From the NCBI GenBank assembly GCA_937139365.1, contig CAKZPT010000079.1, forward strand, positions 1 through 64,000: 64,000 bases of DNA, in the 5' to 3' direction. A program made the position numbers and the translations under genes. Shown one piece after another: positions 17,522 to 27,040 of this stretch. The stretch is from an uncultured bacterium (GTDB taxonomy: Bacteria > Verrucomicrobiota > Kiritimatiellia > PWTM01). Position 1 is the stretch's first letter. Every line of letters starts with the position of its first letter. A model generated the notes under the pieces. The model did not search any database. It was given only the letters and a program-made list of their open reading frames with translations, and was not told where the DNA came from.

Positions 17522-18411
17522 GCCCCATCTCCCTGGCGAGGGGGCCCGGCCTCGACGGAGCCCCAGAAGTCGCGGAAAACAAACCACTGAACGGGCACCT
17601 CGCCGATGACATCCTCAAGGGCCGCCACGACCCGCTGCTGGATGTCGCCCACGCCACCGGCCGCCGACGGCTCGACGGGTTCGTAAAACCGCAGCAGGAA
17701 GCGGTCGTCGATCTGACGAATCAAAAAGGCGGGCAGGATGGGCGCGCCCGTGCGCAGCGACAGGACGGCCGCCCCCACGGGCATGGGAACCTCGGCGCCG
17801 AAAAAACGAATCGGCCGGCCCCGGTGGGTGAAATCGCGGTCCACCAGGAGCGAGACGAGCTGTCCGTTGGCGAGCGCCCGAAGCAGGCCGCCGACGGCGG
17901 AGCCGAGGGACAGCAGGTGGATCCCGCGCCGCAGCCGGTGATATCGCCAGAGCCGGTCCACGTGGGGCACGCCGGTGGGCCGGTAGACGGCGGTGACGGG
18001 CCGGCCGAGGCAACCGAGCACCAAACCGCCCATCTCCCAGTTGCCGATGTGGCCGGTGACGAGGATGGCCGGTTTCCCCTTTCCGGCGACAGCATCGAAG
18101 TAATCCCGCCGTTCGAATCCGATCCGCGGCTCGAGCTCCGCATAGGAAGAGCGGGAATAACGGTAAAAGTCTACGATGTATTTGCCAAATTGTTGGTAGG
18201 TCTTGCGCACGAGGCTGCGTACATCGCCGCCCGGGGGATGCACGCCGCGGTAGGCGAGGATTCGCCGAAGGTTGGAGGCAACGCCTTGGCGGCCGGCGGG
18301 GTCGGTCATGTAGTATACGTCCGCCACCCGCTGCCCCAGCCAGTAGGAGAACGCCAGCGGAAGCCGCCGGCTGAGCATCGACGCCATCCAATTCGCCGCG
18401 TACCCCGTCAT
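17518..18411 (-). CDS. LpxL/HtrB-like lipid A biosynthesis acyltransferase
   Basis: This family adds a secondary acyl chain to lipid A precursors at the inner membrane. The start ATG 18411 (MTGYAANWMASML) gives 297 residues; the longer frame to 18921 runs under phoH on the other strand. The catalytic HxxxxE motif is seen in TGHIGNWEMGG. LVSLLVDRDFTHRGRPIRFFG and the C-terminal VQWFVFRDFW (compare WxxR) are typical. It is coupled to a GT2 gene by ATGA. Its presence implies a lipopolysaccharide-type outer membrane. lpxA/B/C/D/K are not in the window. Confidence 0.9.
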   Translation of the reverse strand: MTGYAANWMASMLSRRLPLAFSYWLGQRVADVYYMTDPAGRQGVASNLRRILAYRGVHPPGGDVRSLVRKTYQQFGKYIVDFYRYSRSSYAELEPRIGFERRDYFDAVAGKGKPAILVTGHIGNWEMGGLVLGCLGRPVTAVYRPTGVPHVDRLWRYHRLRRGIHLLSLGSAVGGLLRALANGQLVSLLVDRDFTHRGRPIRFFGAEVPMPVGAAVLSLRTGAPILPAFLIRQIDDRFLLRFYEPVEPSAAGGVGDIQQRVVAALEDVIGEVPVQWFVFRDFWGSVEAGPPRQGDGA

Positions 18412-18508
18412 CGTCCGAACCACGCCAGCCCAGCCTACGGAGCGGCCTGCCCGTACGCAAGGCGGGCGTTGACCGAGCGCGGCGAACGCGGGAAACTGGA
18501 GACTGGTC

Positions 18509-19480
18509 TTGGAAACCATCCTCCAGTTTGACAACGCGCGCGAAGCGCAGGACTTGACCGGCCCGGCCGGCCGGTGGCTCGAGCGAGTAGGCGGAGCGCT
18601 CGGCGTGCGCCTGACGGCGCGCGAGGCGTGGCTGAAGATCGAAGGACCCGACGACGCGGTCGAACGGGCCGCCCGGCTGTTCCGCCTGCTGCGCGCCGCC
18701 CGCAACCGCGGTGCCGTGCCTCGGGAGCAGGGCGTCATGTTCGCCGTCCGCGCCGTGCTCGAGGGCCGCGAGGCCGAGCTGGAGCGCCTCCACGCCACCC
18801 GGATCGCCGTGGCCGCCGGGATGCCGCCCGTCTTTCCACGCACCTTTGGGCAACTTCGATACGTCGAAGCCATCGCCGCCTGCGATTGCACCTTCGGCAT
18901 CGGCCCGGCGGGCACCGGCAAGACCTACCTGGCGATGGCGATGGCCGTGTCCACGCTGCTGCGCGGCGAGGTCGGCCGCATCATCCTGACCCGGCCTGCG
19001 GTCGAGGCGGGCGAGGCCCTCGGGTTTCTGCCCGGCGACGTCGAGCAGAAGGTCCTTCCGTACCTGCGGCCGCTGCGGGACGCCCTCTACGACATGATGC
19101 CCGCCGAGGAGATCGAGCGGTGCACGTCGCGCGGCGTGATCGAGGTCGCGCCGTTGGCCTACATGCGGGGACGGACGCTCAACCACGCTTTCGTAATCCT
19201 CGACGAGGCCCAGAACACGACCCCCGAGCAGATGCTGATGTTTCTTACGCGGCTGGGCTTCGACTCTAAGTGTGTCGTTACGGGCGATCTGACGCAGATC
19301 GACCTTCCCGGGCGCACAATGTCCGGCCTCTTCGAAGCCCGCCGGACATTGGACGGCATCGAGGGCATTCGGATTTGCGAACTGGACGACTCGGACGTCG
19401 TGCGCCACGAGCTGGTCCAGAAGATCATTCAGGCATACCGCCGCAGCCGGACGAGGCGGACGGGGCGGGGCCGGGCATGA
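18509..19480 (+). CDS. phoH: PhoH-like ATPase (YbeZ type)
   Basis: Start is TTG 18509, giving 323 residues. An N-terminal KH-like region is followed by the PhoH ATPase domain: Walker A GPAGTGKT (residues 132-139), [39 protein letters not shown] with Walker B, and [12 protein letters not shown]. PhoH/YbeZ works with the RNase YbeY in rRNA maturation in other bacteria. Here phoH, a 7TM-HD gene and ybeY follow each other with overlaps, the classical cluster order. The ATGA overlap with the next gene implies coupling. Confidence 0.93.
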   Translation: METILQFDNAREAQDLTGPAGRWLERVGGALGVRLTAREAWLKIEGPDDAVERAARLFRLLRAARNRGAVPREQGVMFAVRAVLEGREAELERLHATRIAVAAGMPPVFPRTFGQLRYVEAIAACDCTFGIGPAGTGKTYLAMAMAVSTLLRGEVGRIILTRPAVEAGEALGFLPGDVEQKVLPYLRPLRDALYDMMPAEEIERCTSRGVIEVAPLAYMRGRTLNHAFVILDEAQNTTPEQMLMFLTRLGFDSKCVVTGDLTQIDLPGRTMSGLFEARRTLDGIEGIRICELDDSDVVRHELVQKIIQAYRRSRTRRTGRGRA

Positions 19481-21861
19481 GCGAATCCTCCGCGCCAACG
19501 CGTGGTCGCCATCGTCCGAACCGCGGCCGCTGCCGTCCGCGCGGGCGCCGCGACGGTTTCCCCGTGCAACTGCTGGCCGCGGCCGCGGCGGCCTGGGTCG
19601 GCGGCTCGGCGCTGCTGTTCGGCACCTGGCCGACCGTCCACGGGCAACTGGCCATCGGCCAGCGGGCCCCAGCCACCCTCGTGGCGCTGACTGATTTTGA
19701 ATGCGCCGATCTGGCCCGCACCGAGTCGGCGCGCCAGCGGGCGGCTGATGCCGTTCCGCCGGTTTTCACGGTCAGCCTCTCGCCGTTGGTCTCGGCGGCC
19801 GGCGCGATGGTCCGCCTGGCAGGGATGCTGGCGGACCTACGCCAGCGCGACGCCCCCGCCGACGTCGTCCGGGCGGATCTCGCCCGCTCGCTGCATCTGT
19901 TGGGCGCAGATCTAACGCCTGAGGAGGCGCAGCTTCTGGTCCCCGAGCGGGAGGCCGGGGCTCCCGTCGCCGAACGCCTCACCAACGCGCTAGCCACAGT
20001 GTGGATGGCCGGCATCGTGTCCCCCGCCGATCGCGACGGGGTGATCGCCGAGCTTGCCCGCAACGGCAAGGTGGTCCTCGACGCCGGTCCCAGCGGCCCC
20101 CTGCGGATCACAGACGTCGAGTCCCTGCGGACGCCGGCAGAGGCCGCGGTGGCGTTCGCAGATCTGGTAGCCGCCTCGGAGGCCCCGCTCCGCGCCCCGC
20201 ACGAGGCATTGGTCCGCATGGGTCTGGGCTGGATGCAACCCAACCTTGCCTACTCCCCCCCGATGACGGCCGAACGGCGGCGCCAGGCGGCCGAGCGGGC
20301 GCAGGTCATTCCGATGGTTGTACGTGCGGGCACCACGTTGATCGAGGCCGGCGACGCCGCCACGGCCCAGACCGTCGAGATGCTCGCCGCGCATGAACGC
20401 CGACTCCGCGAACGGATGCGCCCCGCCGACGAGTGGCTGCAACGGCTGGGCCGATCGGCCTTTCTGGCCGTCGCCATTTTGTGCAGCTTGGCCATGTTGC
20501 CGATGCTCGACCCGACCGCGCGGCACGGCTGGAAGCCGTCGGCACTCTACGTGGTCCTGGTGCTGCTGAGCATCGCGTCGGCGCGCGCCGTTCCGGCGCT
20601 GGCCAGCGTCGGGCTGCTGCCACGTCCCTACGTGGACTTCTTTCTGCCGACTGGTTTGGGCGCGTTGCTGGCGGCGCTCCTCGGAGGCCGGCCGATGGCG
20701 ATCGCGGTCGGCGCGGGTAGCGCGCTGGCCGCCCCGCTGTTCGCCACCGACCCATTTCATAGCCTCTACCGCGGCGCCGTGGTAGCCACGGCCGCGATCC
20801 TGGCGGGGCGGCACGCGCGGCGTCGATCCCGCATCTACCGGGCCGGTGTTTGGATGGGCGCGGTCGCCGTGGCGTTCGTCGTGTTCGAGGCCCTGTTGAT
20901 CCGCAACCCCGTCCGCGTTGCCGCGGCGCAGGCCGCCTCCGTCATGGCGACGAACATTGTCGTGGCCACCGCGACGCTTGCCTTGTTGCCCCTGCTGGAG
21001 ACCGCGTTCGGGCTGACCAGCGACATCCACCTGTTGGAGTTGTCCGACCCCGCCCATCCGCTGCTCCAGCGTCTGGCGACGGAGGCCCCGGGCACCTACC
21101 ACCACAGCCTCATGGTGGCCAACCTGGCTCAGGCCGCGGCCGATGAGATCGGCGCCAACAGCCTGTTGGCGCGGGTCGGGGCGCTGTACCACGACATCGG
21201 CAAGCTCGCCAACCCCAGGTACTTCATCGAGAATGTCCCATCGGGCGCCAACCCGCATGCGGATTTGGCCCCCCACATGAGCACCCTGGTCATCCTCTCC
21301 CATGTCCGGGAGGGATTGACCCTCGCCCGCCAGTACCGCCTCCCTGCTCCGATCCGCGAGGCGATCAGCCAACACCACGGCTCCACCACCGTCTCTTTCT
21401 TCTATTCCCGCGCACTGGATGCCTATCACGCGGCCGCCCGACTCGCCCCCCTCATCGCCACCCCGCCTCAGGAGGACGAATACCGCTACCCCGGCCCCCG
21501 CCCCGCCAGCCGCGAGGTCGCCCTGATCGCACTGGCGGACTCCGTCGAGGCGGCCAGCCGCTCGCTGGCCAACCCGTCGCCTTCCCGCATCGAACGCCTG
21601 GTGAACGACCTGCTCCATCAGCGGCTGCTCGACGGCGAACTCGACGACTCGCCATTGACGTTCGTCGACCTTCGCCGGATCGCACGCGCGTTCGCCTTCA
21701 CGCTGAACAGCATGTATCACGGACGGATCGCCTATGGATCGCCCGAGGATTCGGATCGTCAACCGGTCGGCAACGCGGGTGCCCGCGGCGCCGCTTCGGC
21801 GGCTGACGGAATTTCTGATGACTCTCGCCGCGCGGCGGAGGCCGCGCAGACGATGGGATGA
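19477..21861 (+). CDS. 7TM-HD family cyclic-dinucleotide phosphodiesterase-like protein
   Basis: The ORF opens upstream, but ATG 19477 overlaps the phoH stop (ATGA) and starts a credible 794-residue protein. The order is a basic N-terminal tail and one membrane helix (LLAAAAAAWVGGSALLF). A large extracytoplasmic 7TMR-HDED domain follows (about 60-320), then about seven membrane helices (about 330-510). The C-terminal HD hydrolase has TYHHSLMVANLAQ, GALYHDIGKLANP and ISQHHGSTT. Homologues of this architecture (PgpH) hydrolyse c-di-AMP in Gram-positive bacteria. The nucleotide used here is unknown. The C-terminal 42 codons overlap ybeY in another frame. Confidence 0.88.
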   Translation: MSESSAPTRGRHRPNRGRCRPRGRRDGFPVQLLAAAAAAWVGGSALLFGTWPTVHGQLAIGQRAPATLVALTDFECADLARTESARQRAADAVPPVFTVSLSPLVSAAGAMVRLAGMLADLRQRDAPADVVRADLARSLHLLGADLTPEEAQLLVPEREAGAPVAERLTNALATVWMAGIVSPADRDGVIAELARNGKVVLDAGPSGPLRITDVESLRTPAEAAVAFADLVAASEAPLRAPHEALVRMGLGWMQPNLAYSPPMTAERRRQAAERAQVIPMVVRAGTTLIEAGDAATAQTVEMLAAHERRLRERMRPADEWLQRLGRSAFLAVAILCSLAMLPMLDPTARHGWKPSALYVVLVLLSIASARAVPALASVGLLPRPYVDFFLPTGLGALLAALLGGRPMAIAVGAGSALAAPLFATDPFHSLYRGAVVATAAILAGRHARRRSRIYRAGVWMGAVAVAFVVFEALLIRNPVRVAAAQAASVMATNIVVATATLALLPLLETAFGLTSDIHLLELSDPAHPLLQRLATEAPGTYHHSLMVANLAQAAADEIGANSLLARVGALYHDIGKLANPRYFIENVPSGANPHADLAPHMSTLVILSHVREGLTLARQYRLPAPIREAISQHHGSTTVSFFYSRALDAYHAAARLAPLIATPPQEDEYRYPGPRPASREVALIALADSVEAASRSLANPSPSRIERLVNDLLHQRLLDGELDDSPLTFVDLRRIARAFAFTLNSMYHGRIAYGSPEDSDRQPVGNAGARGAASAADGISDDSRRAAEAAQTMG

Positions 21862-22222
21862 GGTCAGCGTCATCCTCCTCGGCCCCTCCGCCATGCGCCG
21901 CGCCCACGCCCGATGTTTCGGCTCCGAACGCGACACGGACGTCATCAGCCTTGCCTACCGGCCGTCCGTGCCCGGCGAGGGCTGGACCGGCGAGATCCTG
22001 GTCAATCCCTCGCTGGCGCTGCAGGCCGGTCCGCCGGCCGCCGCCCGGCGCGAGCTGGCCCTTTACATCGCGCACGGCTGCGATCACCTGTGCGGGGGGC
22101 GCGACGAGCGGCGCGGCGACCGGGTTCGCATGCTCCGCCGCGAGCACCGGTGGCTGGCCGCCGCCCGCCGGCGCGGCCTTTCGCCGGAGGCGTTGCCGCT
22201 TATCTCCGCCCGCCAGCGATGA
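21734..22222 (+). CDS. ybeY: endoribonuclease YbeY, rRNA maturation factor
   Basis: YbeY is a zinc-dependent RNase for 16S rRNA 3'-end maturation and ribosome quality control. The 162-residue protein starts with MDRPRIRIVNRSATR, which fits the family N terminus. That start places 128 bp inside the end of the HD gene in a different frame. The metal motif is H114-GCD-H118-LCGGR-D124. The third ligand, His in E. coli, is Asp here. Other conserved parts are DTDVISLAYR and GEILVNP. It overlaps recO by ATGA. Confidence 0.88.
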   Translation: MDRPRIRIVNRSATRVPAAPLRRLTEFLMTLAARRRPRRRWDEVSVILLGPSAMRRAHARCFGSERDTDVISLAYRPSVPGEGWTGEILVNPSLALQAGPPAAARRELALYIAHGCDHLCGGRDERRGDRVRMLRREHRWLAAARRRGLSPEALPLISARQR

Positions 22223-23202
22223 GCAACCTCGTCCGGGACACGGCCATCGCGTTGCGCTTTGCGCCCCACTCCAACTCCTCGCGGTTCGTCGTGTGGTTCG
22301 GGCGGGAGCAGGGCCGCTTCGTAACCCTGATCCGGGGCGCCCAGCGGCCAAAAAGTTTTTTTCTCGGCCAATGTGACCTCTTCGCCACCAGCGACATCGT
22401 CTTCTACCGCCATCCCCGCCACCCGGTGCACCTGGCACGGGAATGCGCGCTCGTCCGGGCGCGGCCCGTCCTGCGCCGCGACTGGCGCGCCGCCGCGGCC
22501 GCGTCGTACGCCTCCGACTTGCTGCAGCGCAGTCTCCCTCGCGAGGAGCCGCACCCCCGCCTTTATAACGTGGTCTCCGACTGGCTCGACACCCTCGGTT
22601 CGCCGCGTCCGGTGGAGCCGGATCTGTGCTGGTTCGAGCTAGCGTACCTTGCGGCGGAAGGACTGGCCCCGCGCCTCCAGGGTTGCGTCGCCTGCGGCGC
22701 GGCGCTCGACGCCGGCCGGCCCGCGCGGTTTGTCACGGGCCGGGGCGGGTTCCTCTGCGGCCGCTGCGACACCGGCCCGGCTGGCTCTCGCACATTTCGC
22801 CTCGGGCCCGCCGACCTGGCCGTCCTGCGCTCGTGGCAGGCGGCGGAACGTCCCCGCCGGCTGGACGCCTCCGGCGTTCCGCCCGAGACCGTGCGGCGGA
22901 TTGCCGATCTGCTCGGGGATTTCCTGCGGCACCACCTCAACCTCCCCTTGCCCAGCCGCGACCTTGCCTTCGAGATCATCCGGTTCCGACCCCGTCGTGC
23001 CGCGTTGTCGCCAAACGCCGGCGCGACTAAGATCGCCATGGGTGGGCGAGTGGCGGAATCGGCAGACGCGCAAGACTTAGGATCTTGTGGAGTCATCCGT
23101 GGGGGTTCGAGTCCCCCCTCGCCCACCAACCCTGTCGCGGAGAACATGCGCCCAACGGAGACCGCCGATGACCGGTACGACCCGGATCAGCCTGTCGCTT
23201 GA
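22219..23202 (+). CDS. recO: DNA repair protein RecO, frame running through tRNA-Leu
   Basis: RecO loads RecA with RecR in gap repair. ATG 22219 overlaps the ybeY stop. The N-terminal OB-fold ([33 protein letters not shown]) and a four-cysteine zinc motif (CVACG and CGRCD) are clear. The recognisable protein ends near [26 protein letters not shown]. No stop follows in this frame: it reads through the entire tRNA-Leu gene and into nikR, ending at 23202 (327 residues). Another frame has TAA at about 23028, just before the tRNA, so a late frameshift or a lost stop is possible. The true C terminus is therefore uncertain. Confidence 0.75.
   Translation: MSNLVRDTAIALRFAPHSNSSRFVVWFGREQGRFVTLIRGAQRPKSFFLGQCDLFATSDIVFYRHPRHPVHLARECALVRARPVLRRDWRAAAAASYASDLLQRSLPREEPHPRLYNVVSDWLDTLGSPRPVEPDLCWFELAYLAAEGLAPRLQGCVACGAALDAGRPARFVTGRGGFLCGRCDTGPAGSRTFRLGPADLAVLRSWQAAERPRRLDASGVPPETVRRIADLLGDFLRHHLNLPLPSRDLAFEIIRFRPRRAALSPNAGATKIAMGGRVAESADAQDLGSCGVIRGGSSPPSPTNPVAENMRPTETADDRYDPDQPVA
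23044..23128 (+). tRNA. tRNA-Leu (anticodon UAG), CCA encoded
   Basis: A complete 85-nt cloverleaf is visible. The acceptor is GGGCGAG/CTCGCCC with A73 and encoded CCA (23126-23128). The anticodon stem is CAAGA/TCTTG with loop CTTAGGA, anticodon TAG at 23078-23080. A class II variable arm follows, and the T arm is GGGGG-TTCGAGT-CCCCC. It lies wholly inside the open recO frame on the same strand and 40 bp before nikR. Confidence 0.95.
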
Positions 23203-23584
23203 CCACGCCCTAGCGGCCGCGTTCGACCAGCACGTCCGACGCGAAGGCGCGCCCAGCCGTTCCAAGGCCTTCGCCGACCTGATCCGGCGACATCTGGTCG
23301 AACGCGAATGGGCGGAAGGCCGGGAAGTCGCTGGCGCCGTTACCGTCCTCTATGACCGCCACCGCAGCGACCTCGTCCGCCGGCTCAACCGGATCCAGCA
23401 CGACCACCATCGCCATATCCTCGCGGTGCAGCACTTTCACCTCGACCACCACCGATGTTTGGAGATTCTCGCTGTCCGCGGACGGCCCGAGGAAATCCGG
23501 CGGCTCGTCGAGCGGATGTCGGCGCTGAAGGGGATCAAGGCCGTATCCGTAGCCGGCGCCTCCACCGGGCGGCAGCTACCGTGA
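23168..23584 (+). CDS. nikR: NikR-type nickel-responsive regulator
   Basis: A 138-residue protein with an N-terminal ribbon-helix-helix ([30 protein letters not shown]) and a C-terminal ACT-like nickel-sensing domain. The nickel ligands are all conserved with the E. coli spacing: His78, His89, His91 and Cys97 ([18 protein letters not shown]). The start ATG 23168 is preceded by GGAG; the upstream extension from 23087 lies in the tRNA. Known NikR proteins control nickel uptake or enzymes. No nickel transporter, hydrogenase or urease gene is nearby, so the targets are elsewhere. Its first 35 bp overlap the recO readthrough frame. Confidence 0.9.
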   Translation: MTGTTRISLSLDHALAAAFDQHVRREGAPSRSKAFADLIRRHLVEREWAEGREVAGAVTVLYDRHRSDLVRRLNRIQHDHHRHILAVQHFHLDHHRCLEILAVRGRPEEIRRLVERMSALKGIKAVSVAGASTGRQLP

Positions 23585-23600
23585 CCCCGGAGGGGACGCG

Positions 23601-24908
23601 ATGGAACGCTTTTCGATGGGGATCGGCGACCGCTTCGGCCGCGAAGGCCGCGCTCAACTGGCCGCCTTCGCCGCGGCGCGAGGCGAGGGGATTGAGGCGA
23701 CCCCGGTCTGGAACAAGTCGCACCGCGAGCACCGTCTGACCGGGACGGCGCCGATTGACGTCCGTCGCGAGGCCGAAGCCGCCGTCGCCGCGCTCGGCTG
23801 GACCGGCTCGTAGCACGTGGATGTTGATCACATCTGACCCTCAAACGTCCATGCCTTCGTCGAGTGGAGCGATGTTTTCACGATCGATGTCGCCGGCGCG
23901 ATCGGCCGCGAACCGCCAGCCGGGGAGCTGGGCGCATTCGAGGAGTTCCTTCGCGCGCACCTGCCGGCGACGGTCGAGCTGCCCGACGGGACGCGCGCGC
24001 TCGACCCCGCCCGCGTGGCCGTCGCGGCGAGCGCATGTCTGGAGGCCGCCCGCGAGGCGGCCGCCACATGTGCGCTGATCCGTGAGGGGGCCGGTGACCG
24101 CGCGGTTCACATCGAGGTCTCGATGGACGAGACCGACCGCCCACAGTTGCCCGAGCACCTGTTCGTCATTCTCGCCGCGCTTGCCCGGTTCGGGGTTCCG
24201 GTTCGGACCCTGGCGCCGCGATTTCCCGGAGCGTTTCACAAGGGCGTGGACTACCAGGGGGATATCGAGGAGTTTGCCCGCCATTTCACCGCCTGCGTCC
24301 AGGTTCTCCGGACGGGCCGCGAGGTCTTCGGACTTCCGGCCGATTTGCGGTTGAGCCTCCACTCGGGCAGCGACAAATTCGCGCTTTATCCGGCCATTCG
24401 CGACATCCTGCGCCGGACCGGCGCCGGCCTCCACGTGAAGGCCGCAGGCACGACATGGCTGGAGGAATTCGCGGGGCCGGCGGCCGCCGGCGGCGGCGCG
24501 CTCGCGCTGGCCAAGGAGGTGTACCGGCAGGCCTGGCCGGCATACGAGGAACTCGTCGCGCCCTACGCCGCCGTGGTCGACATCCGCCGCGAACGGCTCC
24601 CGTCGCCGGATGAGATCCGGCGGTGGTCGGCGGCCGAATTTGTCGCCGCGGTCGTCCACGATCCCACCAACCCCGCGTTCCAGCCCGACCTTCGCCAGTT
24701 TCTGCACGTGGCGTACCCGGTGGCGGCCCGGATGAGCGCCGAGTTTCTCTCGGCCCTCGACGCGCACCGGTCGGAGATCGAGCCGCGCGTCACGTCCAAC
24801 CTGCTGGTCCGGCATTTGCGCCCCTGTTCGCCCCCGAAGCGCCGAGCGGTTCGCCCACTCTCGGTGCAAGGGGGCTGCTTGCGCAATCTGCCGCCGAGTG
24901 GAAGCTAA
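23601..24908 (+). pseudogene. uxaE: tagaturonate epimerase UxaE, two in-frame stops
   Basis: UxaE interconverts D-tagaturonate and D-fructuronate in galacturonate catabolism. One frame runs from MERFSMGIGDRFG to the C terminus, interrupted by TAG (23811-23813) and TGA (23835-23837). Around the stops the sequence is ALGWTGS-stop-HVDVDHI-stop-PSNVHAF, followed by FTIDVAGAIG. The Tyr-Val-Asp-Ala-Asp-His-Ile block of the family is thus disrupted. Downstream are HIEVSMDETDRPQ, FHKGVDYQGD, LSLHSGSDKFALYPAIR and HVKAAGTTWLEEF, all well conserved. Two nonsense changes eight codons apart near a conserved segment suggest real inactivation. Both halves otherwise keep family identity, so loss is recent. 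Confidence 0.82.
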
Positions 24909-24918
24909 CTTGGCAACG

Positions 24919-24965
24919 TTCCAACCCTTGGATAGTGTGACGGTCAGGAGTTCCAATCATTGAAA
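24919..24965. repeat. palindrome array, locus 2 (two units, 32-bp pitch)
   Basis: TTCCAA-CCC-TTGGAT (24919-24933) and TTCCAA-TCA-TTGAAA (24951-24965) start 32 bp apart, each with one arm mismatch. They fill the gap between uxaE and the M48 gene. The second unit ends 24 bp before the M48 ATG. Confidence 0.75.
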
Positions 24966-24989
24966 ACCACAGACCTCGGCCCCGCGCGG

Positions 24990-26303
24990 ATGGACCGCCG
25001 CCGTTTTCTCACGATGGGCGCCACGGCCGCCGCGGCGGGGGCGACCGGCTGCGTGACCAATCCGGTGACGGGAAAATCGGAGTTTTCCCTCATTGGCCCC
25101 GACGACGAGGTGCGGATGGATCGCACCAACGCGCCGCATCAGATTTCGGCCGATTACGGCGTGCTCCTCCATCCCGCCGTTCGGTCGTACGTCGAGTCGG
25201 TGGGGCAGAGTTTGGTCGCCGTGTGCCACCGTCCCGGCATGCCCTACTCCTTTCGTCCGGTCTACGCCTCCTACATCAACGCGTACGCGTTCCCCGGCGG
25301 CACCATCGTGGCCTCGCGGGGCATCCTGCTGGAGCTTGAAAACGAGGCCCAACTGGCCGGGCTGTTGGGCCACGAGATCGGGCACGTCTGCGCGCGCCAC
25401 ACCGCCAAACGGATGACATCGGCGATCGTGACGCAGCTGGCCGTGGCCGGCATCGCGGCGGCGATCGAGGCCAAGGGGCACGGGAACACCGCCGCCGTCG
25501 TCGCCGGCCTTGGGGCGGTGGCGGGCGGTGCGCTGCTGGCCCGCTACAGCCGCGACGACGAGCGGCAGGCCGACGCCCTCGGCATGGAGTACATGGTCAA
25601 GGCCGGCCACAACGCCGAGGGCATGGTCGGCCTGATGGACATCCTGCTGCGTCAGGAGAAGCACAAACCATCTGCGCTCGAGATGATGTTCGCCACTCAT
25701 CCGCTTAGTCGCGAGCGGCGCGACACGGCCGCGGAGCGCGCGCGCACGACGTGGGCGGCCGGCGCCGGGCTGCCGCTCGGACGGGAGCGTTTCATGGACG
25801 CGACCGCCCCTCTGCGGCCGATGAAGCCGATCGTGGCTGCGGTGCAGCGGGGCGACGAGTCCATGGCCCGCGGCAACCCCGGCGAGGCCAAGCCCGCCTA
25901 CGCCGCCGCGCTGGCCGCCGGTCCGGAGGACTACGAGGCGCTGCTGAAAATGGCCGCCTGCTGCATCGCGCTGGGCCGCCCCGGCGAAGGGCGTCCCTAC
26001 GCTCAGCGCGCCCGCGCCGCCCATCCCGACGAACCGCAGGCCCTGCACGTCCTCGGGATGATCGCCCTCTTGACGCGCCAGCCGGACCAGGCCCACGAAC
26101 ACTTCGTGGAGTACGAGCGGCGGCTGCCCGGCAACCCGGCGACGGTCTTTCTCGACGGCCTTGCGCTGGAGCGAATGGGCCGCCGGCAAGAGGCCGCGCG
26201 GCGTTATCTCGAGTTCCTCCAATCCGGCGCGCAGGGGGACGAGGCCAACCACGCGCGCCATCGGCTGATCGAGTGGGGCGTCATCCAGCCCGCCGCCAAA
26301 TGA
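24990..26303 (+). CDS. M48-family metalloprotease with TPR repeats, lipoprotein-like
   Basis: A 437-residue exported zinc protease. ATG 24990 ([10 protein letters not shown]) gives a twin-arginine-like signal with a possible lipobox ending at Cys21; the TTG at 24960 lies in a repeat and is rejected. The HEIGH zinc motif is at residues 128-132 and the third ligand region is [22 protein letters not shown] and [14 protein letters not shown] match the BepA/LoiP-type branch, which checks outer-membrane protein assembly. TPR-like repeats follow from about residue 290 to the end. It precedes pyrF by 10 bp. Confidence 0.88.
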   Translation: MDRRRFLTMGATAAAAGATGCVTNPVTGKSEFSLIGPDDEVRMDRTNAPHQISADYGVLLHPAVRSYVESVGQSLVAVCHRPGMPYSFRPVYASYINAYAFPGGTIVASRGILLELENEAQLAGLLGHEIGHVCARHTAKRMTSAIVTQLAVAGIAAAIEAKGHGNTAAVVAGLGAVAGGALLARYSRDDERQADALGMEYMVKAGHNAEGMVGLMDILLRQEKHKPSALEMMFATHPLSRERRDTAAERARTTWAAGAGLPLGRERFMDATAPLRPMKPIVAAVQRGDESMARGNPGEAKPAYAAALAAGPEDYEALLKMAACCIALGRPGEGRPYAQRARAAHPDEPQALHVLGMIALLTRQPDQAHEHFVEYERRLPGNPATVFLDGLALERMGRRQEAARRYLEFLQSGAQGDEANHARHRLIEWGVIQPAAK

Positions 26304-26313
26304 GGTACCACGC

Positions 26314-27015
26314 ATGCCCCCCGAGCTGATCGTCGCGCTGGATCTGCCCGACCTCGCCGCGATCGGACCGCTTGTGGACCGACTTCCGGACGGGGTGCGC
26401 TGGTACAAGGTCGGCCTCGAGTTGTTCGCCGCAGCCGGCCCCGCGGCGTTGGATCCGTTGCGCGAGCGCGGCCGGCGCGTGTTTCTCGACCTCAAGCTTC
26501 ACGACATTCCGCGAACGGTCGAACGGGCGGTCCGGTCTGCAGCGGGCCACGGAGTCGGGCTGCTGACCCTACATGCCTCGGGCGGCCCGGCCATGATCGC
26601 CGCGGCCGCGCGGGCCGCCCGCGAACTCGGTCCCGAGCGACCGCGCATCGTCGCCGTGACGGTGTTGACCAGCCTCGATGCGGCCGACCTGGCGCGCATC
26701 GGCGTCGCTCGGCCGCCCGCGGACCAGGCCGAGGAACTGGCGGCGATGGCCGTGGAGGCCGGCGCGGACGGTGTCGTCTGTTCGGCGCTCGAGGCCGCGC
26801 GCCTGCGGGCACGGCTGGGGCCGTCGGCCCTCCTGATCACTCCGGGGATCCGCCTGCCATGCGGAGAGGCGGGCGATCAGAAGCGCGTGGCCACCCCGGC
26901 GGCAGCGGCCCGGGCGGGCGCCGACTTCGTCGTCGTTGGCCGGCCGATCCTCGACGCGCCCGACCCGGCCGCCGCGGCGACCGCGGTCCTTGCCGAGCTG
27001 CGGGCGACGGGATGA
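26314..27015 (+). CDS. pyrF: orotidine 5'-phosphate decarboxylase
   Basis: PyrF decarboxylates OMP to UMP, the last step of pyrimidine synthesis. The 233-residue protein has the catalytic array in [10 protein letters not shown] (Asp59, Lys61, Asp64) and the phosphate-binding LLITPGIR and FVVVGRPI segments. It lies between an M48 protease and cls without other pyr genes; co-transcription with M48 is likely from the 10-bp gap. Confidence 0.95.
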   Translation: MPPELIVALDLPDLAAIGPLVDRLPDGVRWYKVGLELFAAAGPAALDPLRERGRRVFLDLKLHDIPRTVERAVRSAAGHGVGLLTLHASGGPAMIAAAARAARELGPERPRIVAVTVLTSLDAADLARIGVARPPADQAEELAAMAVEAGADGVVCSALEAARLRARLGPSALLITPGIRLPCGEAGDQKRVATPAAAARAGADFVVVGRPILDAPDPAAAATAVLAELRATG

Positions 27016-27040
27016 GCCCGCCCCGCAGCCCGCCGGCGCC

